From Mycobacterium triplex (GTDB lineage: Bacteria; Actinomycetota; Actinomycetes; Mycobacteriales; Mycobacteriaceae), in contig NZ_HG964446.1 of NCBI RefSeq assembly GCF_000689255.1, positions 3,242,871 through 3,306,870 of the forward strand: DNA of 64,000 nt, given 5' to 3'. The notes under the pieces were generated by a model. The model was not told the origin of the DNA. It searched no databases and saw only the letters and a program-made list of their open reading frames with translations. A program made the translations under genes and the position numbers. This document shows, piece after piece, positions 18,808 through 28,109 of the stretch (the first letter of the stretch is position 1; the number at the start of each line of letters is the position of its first letter).

Positions 18808-19184
18808 TGACGACTTACGACCATCAGCGGGCCAGCCGCGCGATCGGGGCGGCCCTGACCGGCCCCGGGGGCGTCGGACAAGTCATCCGGGTGTTTTGCG
18901 GCGTTCCCGGCGTCATCCTGACCCCGGCGCGGCGTGGCCTTTTCCGGTCCGCGCCGGAGCGGGTCCAGATCGGGGACTGGCGTTACGAACTCACCGCCGA
19001 CGGTCGCCTGAGCGCCGGCCATATCGTCAATGACATCGTCTTGGCCGAGGAGGTACTGGCCGCTGGCGCCGTAGGTCCCCATATCGCCCGCGCGCTCGGG
19101 CAGTTGGTGGGCCACTACGGGCCGACGATCATTCCCAATATCGACGCGGCGGTCGAGATTCTCGAGGCGACACCCGGGTACTGA
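18807..19184 (+). CDS. Hypothetical protein co-transcribed with the YbjQ gene, 125 aa
   Basis: ATG 18807 shares one base with the preceding stop (TGATG), so it is translationally coupled to the double-YbjQ protein. The protein is soluble-looking, opens MTTYDHQRASRAIGAAL, and carries GDWRYELTADGRLSAGHIVN, a small beta-rich stretch, and a helical C-terminus. I do not recognise a family. A longer frame back to 18324 overlaps the YbjQ gene and is not used. Confidence 0.7.
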   Translation: MTTYDHQRASRAIGAALTGPGGVGQVIRVFCGVPGVILTPARRGLFRSAPERVQIGDWRYELTADGRLSAGHIVNDIVLAEEVLAAGAVGPHIARALGQLVGHYGPTIIPNIDAAVEILEATPGY

Positions 19185-19241
19185 ATGAACTACGCGGCGA
19201 GCCAATGCTTTTCGCGCGAATTCAGTCGCCGTTGCGGCAGG

Positions 19242-20066
19242 TCACGCCGCCGGTCCCGGGGGCGGTCCGGGACGATGCGATGCCACCGGCGCGGGCGTCG
19301 GTGACGGCGAGGCCGAGGGTGCGGTCGAACGCACCGGCGCCGGTGTCGGGCTGTGCGACGGACCCGGCGTCGGAGCGGGAGTCGGGGGAGTCGCCTCGGC
19401 AATGCGGTTCGCGCTGAAATCCGCTGCCTGATCGATCATCCCGATCTGCTGGTATTGCCGATGCGCGGCGAAGTCGCCCGAGCCCGAACAGATCGGGTCG
19501 TTGGGAGCGCACAACTCGATCGTCTTGGCCGCATACAGCGGGCCGACGGTGACCGGCGGCTGATTGATGAAGTTCATGAACTGGGTCGACGGTTTCCCGA
19601 ACAGTGCGACCGCGGCGACGTGGTTGGCAACCTCGGCGGGCATGGGCTGTAGGCTCTGTCCGAGGCTCGTCCCGTCGGGCACTCGATTGGCGGTGACGAA
19701 GCCCATCACGGCCGCTCCCTGGGAGTAACCGCCAAGCACCATCAGGGTTTTGGGGCAGCTCGTCGCCATCTGTTCAACGTGTGCACCCGCGTCGGCAATA
19801 CCGTCGACGGCTCGGGGAAAGTCCATGGATGCCGGATAGCTCACCGGGTACACCCCGACAGACTTTGCGCCGACGTGTGCGCGCACCGAGTCGACGAAAT
19901 TCTCACCGACTTCGCCCAAGCCGGGCGCCTCGTCGGTGCCTCGAGCGAATACGACCTCCACGTCGGGGCAGGGCTCGGCGGACACGGTGGGGGTAGGGGC
20001 GATCAGCACCGCCCACGTGGACGTTGTAGCGGCACAAAGTACAACCGGGAGGGCGTACGCCTTCAC
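19242..20066 (-). CDS. Secreted cutinase-like esterase (Culp) with proline-rich tail, 274 aa
   Basis: A signal peptide (residues 1-30, ending near VSAEP) precedes a cutinase domain: CPDVEVVFARGT, nucleophile elbow GGYSQGAA, then DPICSG with the catalytic Asp and AHRQY with the His. Cys pairs fit the cutinase disulfides. The last about 50 residues (from TPPTPAPTPG) are almost all Pro, Ala, Ser and Thr, unlike short Culps, and may span the envelope or be glycosylated (inference). The start is a GTG at 20066 with a weak ribosome-binding site. It would hydrolyse lipid or glycolipid esters in or outside the cell envelope. Confidence 0.93.
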   Translation of the reverse strand: MKAYALPVVLCAATTSTWAVLIAPTPTVSAEPCPDVEVVFARGTDEAPGLGEVGENFVDSVRAHVGAKSVGVYPVSYPASMDFPRAVDGIADAGAHVEQMATSCPKTLMVLGGYSQGAAVMGFVTANRVPDGTSLGQSLQPMPAEVANHVAAVALFGKPSTQFMNFINQPPVTVGPLYAAKTIELCAPNDPICSGSGDFAAHRQYQQIGMIDQAADFSANRIAEATPPTPAPTPGPSHSPTPAPVRSTAPSASPSPTPAPVASHRPGPPPGPAA

Positions 20067-20165
20067 GCGTGGGATTTTGTCACATTTTCACCACGAGCGC
20101 CTGTTATGCAATTTCGTGTCGTGTCGCAACCGCCGGAAGATGGTGGCTACGGCCCTGTGGCGCAA

Positions 20166-20639
20166 CTACTTTGGCGGATCTTGCTCGCCGGCGCGGTGCC
20201 GATGCAGAAACGCACTGCCCGCACGCAGGGCGCCGCGGAACGCGTAGGCGGCCGCGACCACGCACAGCAGGATCAGCAGGATGAACATCGGCAACCAGTT
20301 GCCCCGGCTGTGGTCGACGCCCCACCAGACGATCGTGAAGAGCACCGCGCAGAGCGCCACCACCACATCGCGCCAGTTGCCCTGGTACGACATCGCGGCT
20401 CGACGCAGTGCGCGGCTCCGGTTCGCGGCGTCGACGAGGTCGTCGATGCGGGCATCGATCGAGCGGCGCAGCGCGTCGCGTCTCTCGGTGGCCTCTGCGG
20501 GGAGCCGCTCCAGCAGGTCCATGTCCTGCTGGATCAATTGCCGATAGTCGGGCCCCCGGAATTGCACGGCCGCAATCGCCAGCAAGACACCACCGAAGGC
20601 GGGCGCGCTGTCCAGCGCGAGCTGTCCGAGTCCGACCAT
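20166..20639 (-). CDS. Small membrane protein of unknown function, 157 aa
   Basis: ATG 20639 is preceded by GGAGGA, which selects it over the longer frame to 20741 that runs into the TetR gene. An N-terminal hydrophobic stretch (LDSAPAFGGVLLAIAAVQF), a charged helical region rich in Arg, Glu and Asp (residues 30-75), and two C-terminal TM segments (VVVALCAVLFTIVWWGV and LPMFILLILLCVVAAAYAF) make a three-TM layout. I do not recognise the family. It lies 31 nt downstream of a TetR gene on the same strand and is probably under its control. Confidence 0.75.
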   Translation of the reverse strand: MVGLGQLALDSAPAFGGVLLAIAAVQFRGPDYRQLIQQDMDLLERLPAEATERRDALRRSIDARIDDLVDAANRSRALRRAAMSYQGNWRDVVVALCAVLFTIVWWGVDHSRGNWLPMFILLILLCVVAAAYAFRGALRAGSAFLHRHRAGEQDPPK

Positions 20640-20670
20640 GTCCAATCCTCCTTCGGCAGCTGACCAAGGA

Positions 20671-21339
20671 TCAGGAAGCCGCCGACGACCGACGGCGGGT
20701 CCGGGGCTCGGGAGCTCGCAGCGGGTCGAGCGCCTGCGCAATTTGCGGGTAGGCGATCGCCGGTCCGATCCAGCGGATCAGGTAGCGCCGTAGGTCCGAG
20801 CCGCTGCGCGGGGGCCGTCCCGGGTCGGCCAGGAACGAGTGCAGCAGGCGAAGGGTGAATTCGTTCAACTCGTCCAGGCCCGCATCGTCGAAACCGTGTT
20901 TCTCCCAATCGATATCGAAGCGGTGCAGCATCGATCGCCCGAATGCCAGCGCCGTGTCCGACACGATGGAGATCGTTTGACCGCCGCGGTTCCGTCGATT
21001 CAGCACCAATTCGAGCTGGTTGTCGGCGGCCAGCTGTTCCACGGCGAACGCGAAACTCTCGGTCACCGCCAGCACGGGATCGGTGATGCCTTTGAGGTGG
21101 GCCGCCAGATGATCGAGGAAGCCGTCGGCCGAGCGCATCGCGCTTGCCACCAGCAGGGCCTGGGTTCCCGGGAAATACCGGTACACGGTCTGCCGGGTCA
21201 CGCCCAGGGCGCGGGCGACGTCGGCGATCCGCATGGCCGAGCCGCGCTCGTCGATGATCCTGTCCGCCGCATCCAGGATCCGCTCGATCGCCTCCTCGTC
21301 GGAGGCCGGCGTGTTCCCTGCCCAACCGTGGCTGCGCAT
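20671..21339 (-). CDS. TetR-family transcriptional regulator, 222 aa
   Basis: Typical N-terminal domain: AIERILDAADRIIDERG, then RIADVARALGVTRQTVYRYFPG, the TetR helix-turn-helix. The ligand-binding half is not assignable. It is divergent from the amidohydrolase at 21518 and upstream of the small membrane protein at 20166. Within the 178-bp divergent spacer the heptamer GCTAGAT occurs twice (21379 and 21398), a possible binding site. Confidence 0.92.
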   Translation of the reverse strand: MRSHGWAGNTPASDEEAIERILDAADRIIDERGSAMRIADVARALGVTRQTVYRYFPGTQALLVASAMRSADGFLDHLAAHLKGITDPVLAVTESFAFAVEQLAADNQLELVLNRRNRGGQTISIVSDTALAFGRSMLHRFDIDWEKHGFDDAGLDELNEFTLRLLHSFLADPGRPPRSGSDLRRYLIRWIGPAIAYPQIAQALDPLRAPEPRTRRRSSAAS

Positions 21340-21378
21340 GGTCAGCGGACGGCGGTCGCGTCGTCGGTCATCATCACG

Positions 21379-21404
21379 GCTAGATCATATCGTCGCAGCT
21401 AGAT
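21379..21404. promoter_or_regulatory. Direct repeat of GCTAGAT, weak candidate TetR site
   Basis: GCTAGAT at 21379-21385 and again at 21398-21404, spaced 19 bp, in the divergent region between the TetR gene and the amidohydrolase. The heptamer contains the palindrome CTAG, which is rare in GC-rich mycobacterial DNA. Only positional evidence supports a regulatory role. Confidence 0.3.
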
Positions 21405-21517
21405 GAATCGTGGCCGATGCGCGTCGCAGGCCGGATCGGCGTCTGCCGCGCGATCAACCGCTGACGAGACACAATCCGGCGTGTGTATGATCACTGCAAC
21501 TCAGGAGGCCTCCCACC

Positions 21518-23278
21518 ATGCAGTACGACACCGTGATCATGAACGGGCGCTGGTTCGACGGGACCGGCGCGCCATCGGCTGTGCGCAACCTCGGGCTGCG
21601 CGACGGCCGCGTCGCCACCATCACCGACGGCCCGCTGGACACCACGGGCGCCGATGTCATCGACGCGACGGGGCAATGGGTGATCCCCGGCATCATCGAC
21701 ATCCACACCCACTATGACATCGAAACACTGTGTGAGCCCGCGCTTTCCGAGTCACTGCGGCATGGCGTGACCACGGTGATGCTGGGCTCTTGCTCGCTGT
21801 CGACGGTGTACCTGGACAACGTCGACGCCGGCGACATCTTCGGCCGCGTCGAGGCTATTCCGCGCCGCTATGTCATCGAGCAGCTCGACGAGGCCCGGTG
21901 TTGGAACAACCCCAAGGAATATGTGGCCGCCCTCGAGGAGCTGAACCTGGGCCCCAACATCGCGGCGTTCATCGGACACTCCGACATGCGGGCCGCGACG
22001 ATGGGGCTCGACCGGTCGACCCGCAAGGACATCCGCCCGTCGCCCGCGGAACTGGCGCGGATGGAGTCGATGCTGACCGAGGCGCTCGACGAGGGATTCG
22101 TCGGGATGTCCTCGCAGCAGTTGCTCTTCGACAAACTCGACGGCGAGGTCTGCCGGTCGCGCACGCTGCCGTCGACGTATGCCACGTCGCGCGAATTGCG
22201 CCGGCTGAACGCTATTCTGCGGCGGCGCAATAAGATTCTGCAGTCGGGTCCCGACATCAAGAACCCGCTGTCGATCCTGTCTCAGCTGGCCGCCTCGCTC
22301 GGGGTGGGGCGCCGACGCCTCAAGACGAGTCTGCTGTCGGCCGCCGATGTGAAGGCCCTCCCGCCGGTCATCTATCTGATGGAGGCGCTCGCGCGCGTCG
22401 TCAACCGGTTAGGCGGGGACTTCCGGTGGCAGCATCTGCCGGTGCCGTTCGAGGTGTATGCCGACGGGATTTCGCTGGTGATCTTCGAAGAGTTCGGCTC
22501 CGGCGCCGCGGCGCTGCATCTGCAGAACGAGCTTGCCCGCAACGAGCTGATGCGCGACGAGGAATATCGGCGCCAGTTCCGCAAGGACTACGACCAGAAA
22601 TACGGGCCGCGGGTATGGCACCGTGACTTCTTCGACGCCGACATCGTGGCCTGCCCGGACGAATCGGTCGTCGGCAAGTCCTTCGGGCAGGTCGGCCTGG
22701 ATCGCGGCGGCCTGCACCCGGTCGACGCGTTCCTGGATCTGGTGCTCGAGCACGGCGAGGCACTGCGCTGGCGCACCACGATCTCCAACCACCGGCCCGA
22801 GGTGCTCAAGAAGCTGGCGCAAAGCGGATGCGTCCAGATGGGTTTCTCCGATGCGGGCGCGCACCTGCGCAACATGGCGTTCTACAACTCCGGTCTGCGG
22901 CTGCTGCGCCACGTCCACGACGCCGAGAAGCGGGGCGCCCCGTTCCTGTCGATCGAGCGGGCGGTGCACCGGCTCACCGGGGAGCTGGGAGCCTGGTACG
23001 AGATCGACGCGGGCACCCTGCGGGTGGGCGATCGCGCCGACATCGTCGTGATCGACCCCGACAAGCTCGACGAGTCGCTCGACGCCTACGCCGAGCACCC
23101 GGTCGAGTCTTACGGCGGGCTGTCGCGCATGGTGAACCGCAACGACGACACCGTGACCAGTGTGCTGGTGTCCGGACAGCTCGTGTTCGGTGCGGGCCAG
23201 CCGTCACCGGTGCTCGGCAAGCAGCGGTTCGGCCAATTCCTGCGCGCCGGCGAGCCGAAGCCTACACCGGCGGTCTAG
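21518..23278 (+). CDS. N-acyl-D-amino-acid deacylase-type amidohydrolase (Amidohydro_3), 586 aa
   Basis: Opens MQYDTVIMNGRWFDGTG, the beta-rich N-terminus of metal-dependent amidohydrolases, with the metal motif DIHTH (His63, His65) and, late in the chain, FSDAGAHLRNM with the conserved Asp. The C-terminus (LRVGDRADIVVIDPDKLDE) is the family's second beta-domain. Closest look is D-aminoacylase/N-acyl-D-glutamate deacylase, but mycobacterial members are of unproven substrate. CAGGAGGC sits well placed upstream of the ATG. It converges with and overlaps the acyl-CoA synthetase stop by 4 nt. Confidence 0.92.
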   Translation: MQYDTVIMNGRWFDGTGAPSAVRNLGLRDGRVATITDGPLDTTGADVIDATGQWVIPGIIDIHTHYDIETLCEPALSESLRHGVTTVMLGSCSLSTVYLDNVDAGDIFGRVEAIPRRYVIEQLDEARCWNNPKEYVAALEELNLGPNIAAFIGHSDMRAATMGLDRSTRKDIRPSPAELARMESMLTEALDEGFVGMSSQQLLFDKLDGEVCRSRTLPSTYATSRELRRLNAILRRRNKILQSGPDIKNPLSILSQLAASLGVGRRRLKTSLLSAADVKALPPVIYLMEALARVVNRLGGDFRWQHLPVPFEVYADGISLVIFEEFGSGAAALHLQNELARNELMRDEEYRRQFRKDYDQKYGPRVWHRDFFDADIVACPDESVVGKSFGQVGLDRGGLHPVDAFLDLVLEHGEALRWRTTISNHRPEVLKKLAQSGCVQMGFSDAGAHLRNMAFYNSGLRLLRHVHDAEKRGAPFLSIERAVHRLTGELGAWYEIDAGTLRVGDRADIVVIDPDKLDESLDAYAEHPVESYGGLSRMVNRNDDTVTSVLVSGQLVFGAGQPSPVLGKQRFGQFLRAGEPKPTPAV

Positions 23279-24948
23279 CCGGATCCCGTTGCGGTGGACA
23301 GGCTTTCGGCGGCAACCTGCTTGGCCCACCGGTAGTCGGCCTTGCCGGCCGGCGAGCGCTGGACTTTGGCCGTGCGGATGATGGCCTTGGGCAGTTTGTA
23401 TCGGGCGATGTGTTGCCGGCACGTCTGCAGCAGTTCCTCGTCGGAGGGGTCCTTGCCCTCGACGAGTTGAACAATCGCGACGACCTCGTTGCCCCAGCGC
23501 TCCGATGGCCGGCCGGTGACGACGACGTCGTAGATGCCGGGGTGCTCGGCCATCGCGGCCTCCACCTCTTCGGCGAAGATCTTCTCGCCGCCGGAGTTGA
23601 TCGTGACGGCGTCGCGCCCGAGCAGCTCGATGCGTCCGTCGGTGAGGAAGCGGGCCCGGTCGCCGGGAATGGACCAGCGTACGCCGTCGACGATGGGGAA
23701 GGTGCGCGCCGTCTTGTCCGCGTCGCCGAGGTAGCCGAGCGGGATCGTGTTGCGCCGCGCCAGCCAGCCCTCGCCACCTCCGGGGCCCAGCTCTCGGCTG
23801 AAATCTGCTGCCACGACGCTGGTTTCGGAGCCCGGGGTGAAGGTGGCCACCGCGGTGGGCTCCGACTGCGTCGGCGTGGCGCTCATCTGCAGACCGGTTT
23901 CCGAGGCCCCGGCGGAATCGATCACCAGCAGGTTCGGCAACGCGGTGAGAAAGCGCTTGCGCACACTGGGGGTCAGCGCCGCGCCACCATTGCTGATGTT
24001 GATCAGCCCCGACAGGTCGTAGTCACCGCGTTCGATCTCGTCGATCAGCGGGCGGGCGATCGCGTCGCCGACGACCGGGATGCTCATCACCCGTTCGCGT
24101 TCGACCAGTCGCAGAATTTCGTCGGCGCGAATGCTGTGCACGTCGTCGGGGAAGGTGACCCAGCCGCCCATCGTCATGATCTGGAACGCGCCCCATTGCG
24201 CGGCGCCGTGCATCAGCGGTGGGATCAGCAGCACCGACGCGAACCCGGGCGCCGCCGACGCGCGCTCGGCCAGCTCTTCGTAGGACTTCATCGCCTCATC
24301 GGAGCCGAAAGGGCGCCCGCCCATTGAGGATACGAACACGTCGTGCTGCCGCCACAGCACACCCTTGGGCATTCCGGTGGTGCCGCCGGTGTAGAGCATG
24401 TACAGGTCGTCCCCGCTGGGAGTGGGCATTCCACCGGGCGGCGGCGGGGTCGCGAGGATCGATTCGTAGTCCACCGCCCCGGGTAGCAGCGGCTGACCGG
24501 AGTCGTCTGCCACCTGAATCAGGAACTGCAGGTGCGGGAGTTGATCGCGGATCGCCGCGACGCGGGGCGCGAACTCTGCGTTGTAGACCAGGGCCCGTGC
24601 TTGCGCATTGGCGAGCAGATAGACCAGCTCGGCGTCGACGTAGCGGTAGTTCACGTTGAACGGTGCGATGCGCGATCGGTAGGCGCCGACCATCGCCTCC
24701 AGATAGTGGTTACCGTTGCGCAGGTACAACCCGACGTGATCCTGGCCGGATTCATGGCCCTGCAATCGATCCCGTTCGGTGTGACAGCCCATTCCCAGCG
24801 ATGCCAAGTAGTGGGCGACGCCGTCTACCCGCGCGTCCATCTCGGCGTAGGTCCATTGGCGGCCGCGCCAATACAGCACGCGTTGCTCGGGAAGTGCTTG
24901 TGCCAGAGTCGAAAACACCGTCGACAGGCTGAATCCGCTATCACCCAT
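23275..24948 (-). CDS. Acyl-CoA synthetase (FadD family), 557 aa
   Basis: AMP-binding motif YTGGTTGMPKGVLW, followed by the A5-A8 region NSGGEKIFAEEVE and the C-terminal lysine region SPAGKADYRWAK. Start ATG 24948 (MGDSGFSLS) has GAGGAG upstream; a frame back to 24990 adds an unlikely basic leader. The enzyme activates a carboxylic acid to its CoA thioester through an acyl-adenylate. It lies 34 nt after a TetR gene on the same strand, which probably controls it. The chain length or ring type of the acid is unknown. Confidence 0.93.
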   Translation of the reverse strand: MGDSGFSLSTVFSTLAQALPEQRVLYWRGRQWTYAEMDARVDGVAHYLASLGMGCHTERDRLQGHESGQDHVGLYLRNGNHYLEAMVGAYRSRIAPFNVNYRYVDAELVYLLANAQARALVYNAEFAPRVAAIRDQLPHLQFLIQVADDSGQPLLPGAVDYESILATPPPPGGMPTPSGDDLYMLYTGGTTGMPKGVLWRQHDVFVSSMGGRPFGSDEAMKSYEELAERASAAPGFASVLLIPPLMHGAAQWGAFQIMTMGGWVTFPDDVHSIRADEILRLVERERVMSIPVVGDAIARPLIDEIERGDYDLSGLINISNGGAALTPSVRKRFLTALPNLLVIDSAGASETGLQMSATPTQSEPTAVATFTPGSETSVVAADFSRELGPGGGEGWLARRNTIPLGYLGDADKTARTFPIVDGVRWSIPGDRARFLTDGRIELLGRDAVTINSGGEKIFAEEVEAAMAEHPGIYDVVVTGRPSERWGNEVVAIVQLVEGKDPSDEELLQTCRQHIARYKLPKAIIRTAKVQRSPAGKADYRWAKQVAAESLSTATGSG

Positions 24949-24982
24949 CGCTCTCCTCGAATTCCGTTGTGCGGTCGGCCGA

Positions 24983-25582
24983 TCAGGCAACCGAGGCTCC
25001 CAGGATCAGGTTGACCGCTTCGTCGAGTTGCCCGGCGATCTCCTCGTAGCTGACGAACCGCGCCGTCATCAGCGCGCCGGCGAAGGTCATCTGCAGGGTC
25101 GATTTCACCGCGCGCGGCCACCCCGGGCCCAACGCGGCGGCGATCCGCTTGGCCACTTCTTCGCCGATCTGCTCGCGCAGCGGCTGCACCGCCGGATCGT
25201 CGGCCATCAACGCGGTTCCGCAGGCGGCGCTGAGCTCGGGTTCGTCGGCCACGGCCACCGCCATGTCCCGCAGCGTCGCGCTGACCCGGGTCTTGGTGGT
25301 GTCGTTGACATCGGTGTGCAGCGGCAGCGCGCGCAGGAAACGCAGATAGACCGCGGCCACCAGCGCGCTCTTCGACGGAAAGTAGGTGTAGGCGCTGGCC
25401 GGCGAGACCCCGGCGCGGGCGGCGACGGCACGCATCGTCAGGTTGGCGAACGACGATTCGCGAAGTTCCGCCAGGCCGGCGTCGAGGACCTTGCGGATCG
25501 TTTGGCCGGGCCGGCGATCCGAGCGGCGGGCTCCGGTAACACCGTCTATCGACCCGGCCGCAGCTGCCACTTCTCTAGACAC
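24983..25582 (-). CDS. TetR-family transcriptional regulator, 199 aa
   Basis: Helix-turn-helix in LTMRAVAARAGVSPASAYTYFPSK, an AcrR/TetR pattern, preceded by TIRKVLDAGLAELRE. Starts at GTG 25582. It heads a two-gene minus-strand unit with the acyl-CoA synthetase and is divergent from a methyltransferase. Likely a ligand-responsive (acyl-CoA or acid) repressor of the synthetase (inference). Confidence 0.92.
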   Translation of the reverse strand: MSREVAAAAGSIDGVTGARRSDRRPGQTIRKVLDAGLAELRESSFANLTMRAVAARAGVSPASAYTYFPSKSALVAAVYLRFLRALPLHTDVNDTTKTRVSATLRDMAVAVADEPELSAACGTALMADDPAVQPLREQIGEEVAKRIAAALGPGWPRAVKSTLQMTFAGALMTARFVSYEEIAGQLDEAVNLILGASVA

Positions 25583-25773
25583 CCGTCCAGTGTAGGAAAC
25601 CGGATGCTTGCGGCCAACAACACCGTCCCTTAGCGGTCAAACGGTCCGGTGCAGCAGCGACGGTGTCTCGACTGCCGCGCCCGACCGCGGGGCGGTTCGT
25701 GCCAAATACAGACAACTGTCCAGAACTTTCGGGGGTGCGTGCCTCGGCCCGCGCGAGTCGTAAGGTGACGGCT

Positions 25774-26331
25774 GTGACCCGGGAGGACCAGCGCCGTTGG
25801 GACGAGCGGTACACCGGCCAGGGGCCGGCGTCCGGCGGCGCCGTCGGTCCCCCCGGCGCCTTCGCCGCCTATGCGGACATTTTCCCGACCACCGGCCGGG
25901 CTCTCGACGTCGCCTGTGGCCGGGGCTTCGCGGCGGTCTGGTTGGCCCGGCGAGGCCTGGAAGTCGTCGGATTGGACATCTCCGCGGTGGCGATCGGGCA
26001 AGCGCGCGAACTGGCCCGGCACAGCGGAGTCGACGAGCGGTGCCGTTTCGAGGTCGTGGATCTCGACGACGGCCTACCGCCCGGACCGCCGGTGGACGTC
26101 ATCGTCTGCCACAAGTTCCGCGATCGACGCCTCGACCAGGCCTTCATCGACCGCCTGGCATCGGGCGGACTGCTGGCCACGGTGGCGCTGAGCGAAGTCG
26201 GGGCCGAACCGGGACCGTTTCGCGCCGCGCCCGGGGAGCTCGCGGCGGCGTTCGGCGAACTGGACGTCATTGCCGCCGGCGAAGGCCAGGGCCGAGCGTG
26301 GCTGCTGGCCCGGGCCGCAGGCCCCGTATAG
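25774..26331 (+). CDS. SAM-dependent methyltransferase, 185 aa
   Basis: Motif I ALDVACGRGFAAVWLARRG, motif II VVGLDISAVAIGQAR, and VDVIVCHKFRD at motif IV place it with small class I methyltransferases (tellurite-resistance/thiopurine-like size). GTG 25774 is chosen for the AAGG eight nt upstream; GTG 25765 and a frame from 25663 are alternatives without support. It ends one base before the helicase stop on the other strand, so the two genes converge head-on with no spacer. Confidence 0.87.
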   Translation: MTREDQRRWDERYTGQGPASGGAVGPPGAFAAYADIFPTTGRALDVACGRGFAAVWLARRGLEVVGLDISAVAIGQARELARHSGVDERCRFEVVDLDDGLPPGPPVDVIVCHKFRDRRLDQAFIDRLASGGLLATVALSEVGAEPGPFRAAPGELAAAFGELDVIAAGEGQGRAWLLARAAGPV

Positions 26332-27690
26332 CTACCCTTGGGCCCGGCTCGAGCGACGGCGTTGATCGTTGCGCCGCGCGGCAGTAACGGTTCGCGCCGA
26401 CTCGCTGTGGGCGGCATTGACCTTCGGTGACCGGGTGCCGCTGCGGCGACGTATCCCGCCGGCCGTCGGCCGCTGCTGCTGATGCGACCGGGTGCGGAGG
26501 TTGGCCGGTGGCGGGGCCTGGTAGGGCGCGACTTCGCCGACGAGCGTCTGCACGGCTTGCGATGTCGCGGTCACCTGCTGAGGCGCGACCTTGATGCCGG
26601 CCCGGCGCATCAGCCCCTGGGTGTGCTGGCGCTGTTCGGGCAGGACCACGGTGACGACGTCACCGGCGCTTCCCGCCCGCGCCGTGCGCCCCGACCGGTG
26701 CAGGTAGGACTTGTGCTCCATCGGCGGATCGATGTGCACGACGAGTTCGACGTCGTCGACGTGCACGCCGCGCGCGGCGATGTCGGTGGCCACCAGTACC
26801 CGGGCCCCGCCCGAGGCGAACATCGCCAGGTTGCGCTCACGCGCGGGCTGAGACAGGTTCCCGTGCAAGTCGACTGACGGTACTCCCGATTCGGTGAGCT
26901 GCTTGGCGAGCCTGCGGGCTTGATGTTTGGTGCGCAGGAACAGAATCCGGCGACCGGTGCCCGAAGCGAGCCGGTGCACGACTTCCTTTTTGGCCTCCGC
27001 ATCGGCGACGTGGAACACGTGGTGCGTCATCTCCGATACCGGCGAGTCGGCCCCATCGACGGAGTGCGACACCTCGTCGCGCAGGAACCGCTTGACGAGC
27101 GTGTCGACGCCGTTGTCCAGGGTCGCCGAAAACAGCAGCCGCTGACCACCATTCGGCGTCGCGGCCAGGATCCGGGTGACGCCGGGCAGAAAGCCGAGAT
27201 CGGCCATGTGATCGGCTTCGTCGATCACGGTGATCTCGACCGCTTCGAGGCTGATCAGCCGCTGCTTCATCAGGTCCTCGAGCCGGCCCGGGCAGGCCAC
27301 CACGATGTCGACACCGGCCTTGAGGGCGGCTGCCTGACGGTTTTGCGAGACGCCGCCGAAGATCGTGGTGACGCGCAGCTCACAGGCCGCTGCCAGCGGC
27401 TCCAGCGTCGCGGTGATCTGGCTCGCCAGCTCACGGGTCGGTGCAAGCACCAAACCCGATGGCCGCAAGGGGCGCCGTTTCCCCTCGCAGAGCCGGCTGA
27501 CCAGCGGGATCGAGAAGGCAAGCGTCTTACCGCTGCCGGTCTTGCCACGGCCCAGCACGTCCCGGCCGGCGAGGGTATCGGGAAGGGTTTCGACCTGGAT
27601 CGGAAAGGGGTGTTGGATGCCGCGCTGCGCGAGCGCGCTGACGAGTGTTTTGCGCACGCCGAGATCGGCAAAGGTTTTGTCGGTGTTCAC
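26332..27690 (-). CDS. rhlE: DEAD-box ATP-dependent RNA helicase (RhlE-like), about 452 aa
   Basis: Q motif FADLGVRKTLVSAL with PFPIQ, Walker A GRGKTGSGKT (residues 48-57), motif II VIDEADHM, motif III FSAT, and motif VI HRSGRTARAG are all present in order. A basic, Gln/Arg-rich tail follows the helicase core, typical of cold-shock or ribosome-assembly DEAD proteins that bind RNA through the tail. GTG 27690 is preceded by AAAGG; ATG 27711 seven codons upstream is an alternative. It works in the cytoplasm in RNA remodelling. Confidence 0.94.
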   Translation of the reverse strand: MNTDKTFADLGVRKTLVSALAQRGIQHPFPIQVETLPDTLAGRDVLGRGKTGSGKTLAFSIPLVSRLCEGKRRPLRPSGLVLAPTRELASQITATLEPLAAACELRVTTIFGGVSQNRQAAALKAGVDIVVACPGRLEDLMKQRLISLEAVEITVIDEADHMADLGFLPGVTRILAATPNGGQRLLFSATLDNGVDTLVKRFLRDEVSHSVDGADSPVSEMTHHVFHVADAEAKKEVVHRLASGTGRRILFLRTKHQARRLAKQLTESGVPSVDLHGNLSQPARERNLAMFASGGARVLVATDIAARGVHVDDVELVVHIDPPMEHKSYLHRSGRTARAGSAGDVVTVVLPEQRQHTQGLMRRAGIKVAPQQVTATSQAVQTLVGEVAPYQAPPPANLRTRSHQQQRPTAGGIRRRSGTRSPKVNAAHSESARTVTAARRNDQRRRSSRAQG

Positions 27691-28109
27691 TTTTCGGTGC
27701 CTTTCAGGCATCGGTGGTGCCGGGCTGGCGACGGATGAGTCGCGGGGTCCAGGCACTAGGTGGCGAGATTGCCGGTCGGCAATATCGATCGCCGCGAGAC
27801 AAGCTGGTGCGGGATGCACGGATCATCTGGATTCGGTGTCAAGCACGGCTTCGGGCCGGCACCGGGGATGAGGAAGCGTTCCACGACGGTGTTGGCATTC
27901 AAGGGATGAGGCCAACGTTGCAACCAGCCTAGCGTAACCGGCTGCAAATGCCTAAACACCGTCACTCAGGTTTGCGGCCGGGCGGTTCGTCAGAATCGGG
28001 TACCCCTGCGCCACAAGCACTTTGGTCGAGCGCTTGCCAGGCTTGCTTGTAGAAGTTGGTCGTGTCTTTGGGGTTTCAGGTATTACCGTATCCCGGTAGT
28101 GTCACGAAG
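27691..28109. other. Divergent intergenic region, no gene
   Basis: About 420 bp between the helicase (minus) and a hydratase gene (plus). No open frame has a ribosome-binding site or family features. Just upstream of the hydratase ATG is the imperfect dyad TACCG-N5-CGGTA (28084-28098), 11 nt from the start codon, which could be a repressor site. Confidence 0.5.
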
